Below the pieces are notes generated by a model, which saw only the letters and a program-made list of their open reading frames with translations, made no database searches and was not told the DNA's origin. Below, piece after piece: positions 4,911 through 6,695 of a DNA stretch of 6,695 bases. How positions within the stretch are numbered: the first letter of the stretch is position 1; each line of letters opens with the position of its first letter. Origin of the DNA: Rickettsiales bacterium (GTDB lineage Bacteria; Pseudomonadota; Alphaproteobacteria; Rickettsiales; UBA1997). The DNA is taken from NCBI GenBank assembly GCA_031289855.1, contig JAITOR010000035.1, positions 1 to 6,695 of the forward strand. Direction: 5' to 3'. Made by a program: the position numbers and the translations under genes.

Positions 4911-6602
4911 ATGACTGAAAATACAAATGTTGATTCTCCTATTGTAAAAAGGAAAAAATTAGTTTTAACTAATGAAAATAAAGGAATTTCCCCCAAAAAT
5001 ACGGGAGAAATGCTTATTAAAAAAAATTCAAAGAAGGAGGTGGTATTCACAAATACTGAAAATGCCAATAAAAAACCTTTTCATAAAAAACAATTTTCGC
5101 AAAAAATGACTATGACCGAGCAGAAAGAGAGAATGGAGGAAAATCAAAAGGAAATTGATAGAGTATTTAGCGCGGAAAAACAGGTGGAAGATGAGATAGA
5201 AACAGATTTTGTATCACTCGAAACAGCGGTGACAGAAATACAAGAAATTCAAAGATATATTGAGCCAGAAATAGAACAGGAGGCTGTGCAAGAAATTCTC
5301 AGTGAAGAAAAACCATTTTTACCACCAGAACAAATAGAATTTGCAAGTATTAAAAAACTTTCGATTGAAGATATATCAAGTAAAGCTTTAAGTTATGGCG
5401 TGAATAATCATGCGGATTTAAATAGGCAGGAACTTATTTATGCCTTTTTAAGAAATTTTTGCTTTGCAAATCCTTTGAATACTATTATTAATGAAGGGTA
5501 TTTGGAAATTTTACCGGATGGTTTTGGATTTTTGAGAAATTCCTACAATAATTATGTGTCAGGTCCTGACGATATATATGTTTCCCCTAATCAAATTAAA
5601 AAATTTGGTTTAAGAGTTGGAGATAACATAAAAGGTGAAATAAAACCTCCTAAAAAGGGTGAAAAATACTTCTCTCTTTTAAAACTCTTAAATGTCAATG
5701 GAAAGGATATGGAACATTTGAGAACAAGAGTTAGATTTGATGACTTGACTCCTTTGTATCCCAATGAAAAGTTGAAATTAGAGGATGAAGAGGTTTTTTT
5801 AACAAAAAAAGAAGATAGTAGTAGAATTGTAGATTTGATAACTCCAATGGGAAAGGGGCAAAGAGCATTGATAGTTGCGCCACCAAAAACTGGTAAGACT
5901 TCTTTAATGCAAGCGATAGCACATTCCATTACAAAAGCACATCCCGAAGCCCATCTAATAGTTTTGTTGATAGATGAAAGACCTGAGGAAGTTACTGATA
6001 TGTCGAGAAATGTAAAGGGTGAGGTTGTAAGTTCTACATTTGATGAACCAGCGGTAAGGCATGTGCAATTGGCTGAAATCATAATCGAAAAGGCAAAAAG
6101 GCTTGTGGAATATGGCAACGATGTAATAATTTTGCTTGATAGTATTACAAGATTGGCAAGGGCATACAATAATGTTATGCCTTCCACAGGAAAAGTGTTG
6201 ACGGGTGGTGTGGATTCAAATGCATTGCAGCGACCAAAGCGATTTTTTGGTGCCGCAAGAAATATTGAGGAGGGCGGAAGTTTAACAATTATTGCCACCG
6301 CATTGATTGAAACGGGTTCTAAAATGGATGAAGTGATTTTTGAAGAATTTAAAGGCACGGGAAATAGTGAATTGCTTTTGAATAGAAAAATAAGTGATAA
6401 ACGAATTTTTCCTGCAATTGACATTACAAAATCAAGCACAAGAAAAGAAGAACTTTTAGTTTCGAAAGATTCATTGCAAAAAACGTGGATTTTAAGAAAG
6501 ATTTTTTCAAACATGAGCGAGATTGAGGCGATTGAATTCTTAAAAGATAAAATGAAAGCGACAAAAAATAATAACGAATTTTTGCAAAATATGAATAACT
6601 AA
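4911..6602 (+). CDS. rho: Transcription termination factor Rho with long N-terminal extension
   Basis: Rho is a hexameric RNA-dependent ATPase that ends transcription at Rho-dependent sites. The conserved protein starts near residue 146 (SIKKLSIEDISSKAL aligns with the E. coli N-terminus). Visible parts are the RNA-binding domain with DGFGFLR (203-209), GPDDIYVSP (218-226), Walker A PPKTGKT (324-330), DERPEE with catalytic Glu356, VKGEVVSSTFDEPA (368-381), Walker B VIILLD (405-410), Q-loop GKVLTGGVD (427-435), R-loop FKGTGN (480-485) and the arginine finger in RKEELL (Arg511). Every expected ATPase motif is present. The protein has 563 residues against 419 in E. coli; the extra length is residues 1-145, Lys/Asn-rich and basic to about 66, then Glu-rich to about 140, with no recognised domain. 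The ATG at 4911 has no Shine-Dalgarno; an internal ATG at 5010 has GGGAG only 2 nt away. It appears to be transcribed alone. Confidence 0.97.
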   Translation: MTENTNVDSPIVKRKKLVLTNENKGISPKNTGEMLIKKNSKKEVVFTNTENANKKPFHKKQFSQKMTMTEQKERMEENQKEIDRVFSAEKQVEDEIETDFVSLETAVTEIQEIQRYIEPEIEQEAVQEILSEEKPFLPPEQIEFASIKKLSIEDISSKALSYGVNNHADLNRQELIYAFLRNFCFANPLNTIINEGYLEILPDGFGFLRNSYNNYVSGPDDIYVSPNQIKKFGLRVGDNIKGEIKPPKKGEKYFSLLKLLNVNGKDMEHLRTRVRFDDLTPLYPNEKLKLEDEEVFLTKKEDSSRIVDLITPMGKGQRALIVAPPKTGKTSLMQAIAHSITKAHPEAHLIVLLIDERPEEVTDMSRNVKGEVVSSTFDEPAVRHVQLAEIIIEKAKRLVEYGNDVIILLDSITRLARAYNNVMPSTGKVLTGGVDSNALQRPKRFFGAARNIEEGGSLTIIATALIETGSKMDEVIFEEFKGTGNSELLLNRKISDKRIFPAIDITKSSTRKEELLVSKDSLQKTWILRKIFSNMSEIEAIEFLKDKMKATKNNNEFLQNMNN

Positions 6603-6617
6603 TTTTTTTTTGTACTT

Positions 6618-6636
6618 CCATAATTTGTATTTATGG
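6618..6636. repeat. Inverted repeat CCATAA-N7-TTATGG upstream of a promoter
   Basis: CCATAA (6618-6623) and TTATGG (6631-6636) are perfect 6-nt inverted arms around a 7-nt spacer, ending 2 nt before a perfect TATAAT. It fills the place of the -35 and spacer of that promoter, which fits an operator. It could instead be a weak hairpin at the end of the rho transcript; rho is followed at once by nine T residues (6603-6611), but no GC-rich stem precedes them. Confidence 0.4.
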
Positions 6637-6638
6637 TC

Positions 6639-6644
6639 TATAAT
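6639..6644 (+). promoter_or_regulatory. Perfect -10 box (TATAAT) after rho
   Basis: TATAAT at 6639-6644 matches the consensus exactly. At 17-nt spacing the -35 position reads TTCCAT, a poor match, so the promoter may depend on an activator or be weak. Transcription would start near 6651, about 23 nt before the GTG of the short frame at 6674. Confidence 0.5.
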
Positions 6645-6673
6645 ATAAATATGTAATATTTAAGAGGGTTAAA

Positions 6674-6685
6674 GTGAAAAAATAA
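6674..6685 (+). other. Three-codon frame GTG-AAA-AAA-TAA with Shine-Dalgarno
   Basis: AGAGGG (6663-6668 region: A at 6663, G6664 to G6668) lies 5 nt before a GTG at 6674, good ribosome-binding geometry. The frame is only Met-Lys-Lys-stop. It could be a minimal upstream ORF. Alternatively it is the start of a real gene: six A residues follow the GTG, and one extra A would open the frame as MKKINCF to the window end, so a homopolymer sequencing error, ribosomal slippage or a frameshifted gene are all possible. The sequence stops 10 nt later, so this cannot be decided here. Confidence 0.3.
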
Positions 6686-6695
6686 ATTGTTTTTT

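Noticed and set aside
5591..6514. Open minus-strand frame of about 300 codons opposite rho
   Set aside because: It lies opposite the conserved Rho ATPase domain, and its translation is low in recognisable motifs and rich in Ser/Ile/Leu, as expected for the reverse of AT-rich coding DNA. It has no ribosome binding site that I can see.
1..6695. tRNA, rRNA, CRISPR arrays, insertion sequences or phage genes
   Set aside because: I saw no cloverleaf, regularly spaced repeat, transposase frame or terminal inverted repeats with target duplication anywhere in the window.

Overview
The window is an AT-rich stretch of bacterial chromosome with every recognisable gene on the + strand. Rho matches alphaproteobacterial sequences in several places as I remember them (LTPLYP, a PPKTGKT Walker A, FPAIDITKSSTRKEELL), and MurG has the NNHQ active-site motif common there. 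I therefore infer an AT-rich, probably host-associated alphaproteobacterium. This rests on remembered family sequences, not on a search.

Layout: (1) 1-243 is the end of an unrecognised reading frame. (2) A 99-nt gap holds a candidate promoter and an 18-nt AT palindrome. (3) A two-gene unit, 6-phosphofructokinase (343-1425) and murG (1418-2491), overlaps by 8 nt. (4) 2492-2696 is a leader with a good promoter (TTGACA, extended TGC-TACACT), a 21-codon ORF with three consecutive Cys codons (TGT TGT TGC), and four RNA segments able to form mutually exclusive hairpins. The last hairpin is a U-tailed terminator just before the next gene. (5) Two PLP-enzyme genes joined by a TAATG overlap follow. 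They resemble Bacillus subtilis MccB (cystathionine/homocysteine gamma-lyase) and MccA (O-acetylserine-dependent cystathionine beta-synthase). (6) A 139-nt AT-rich gap with a weak promoter leads to rho (4911-6602), which has an unusual N-terminal extension of about 145 residues. (7) The right end holds an inverted repeat, a perfect TATAAT and a three-codon GTG-AAA-AAA-TAA frame cut off by the window edge.

The most interesting element is the leader at 2514-2696, which reads as a complete ribosome-mediated cysteine attenuator. If charged tRNA-Cys is scarce, a ribosome stalled at the Cys codons would cover segment 1. Segment 2 could then pair with segment 3, the terminator could not form, and the mccB-mccA genes would be transcribed. 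If cysteine is plentiful, the ribosome runs on to the stop codon and covers segment 2, so the 3:4 terminator forms. The genes controlled make cysteine from homocysteine by reverse transsulfuration, so sensor and output agree. The architecture is the trp-operon type, here read as tuned to cysteine.
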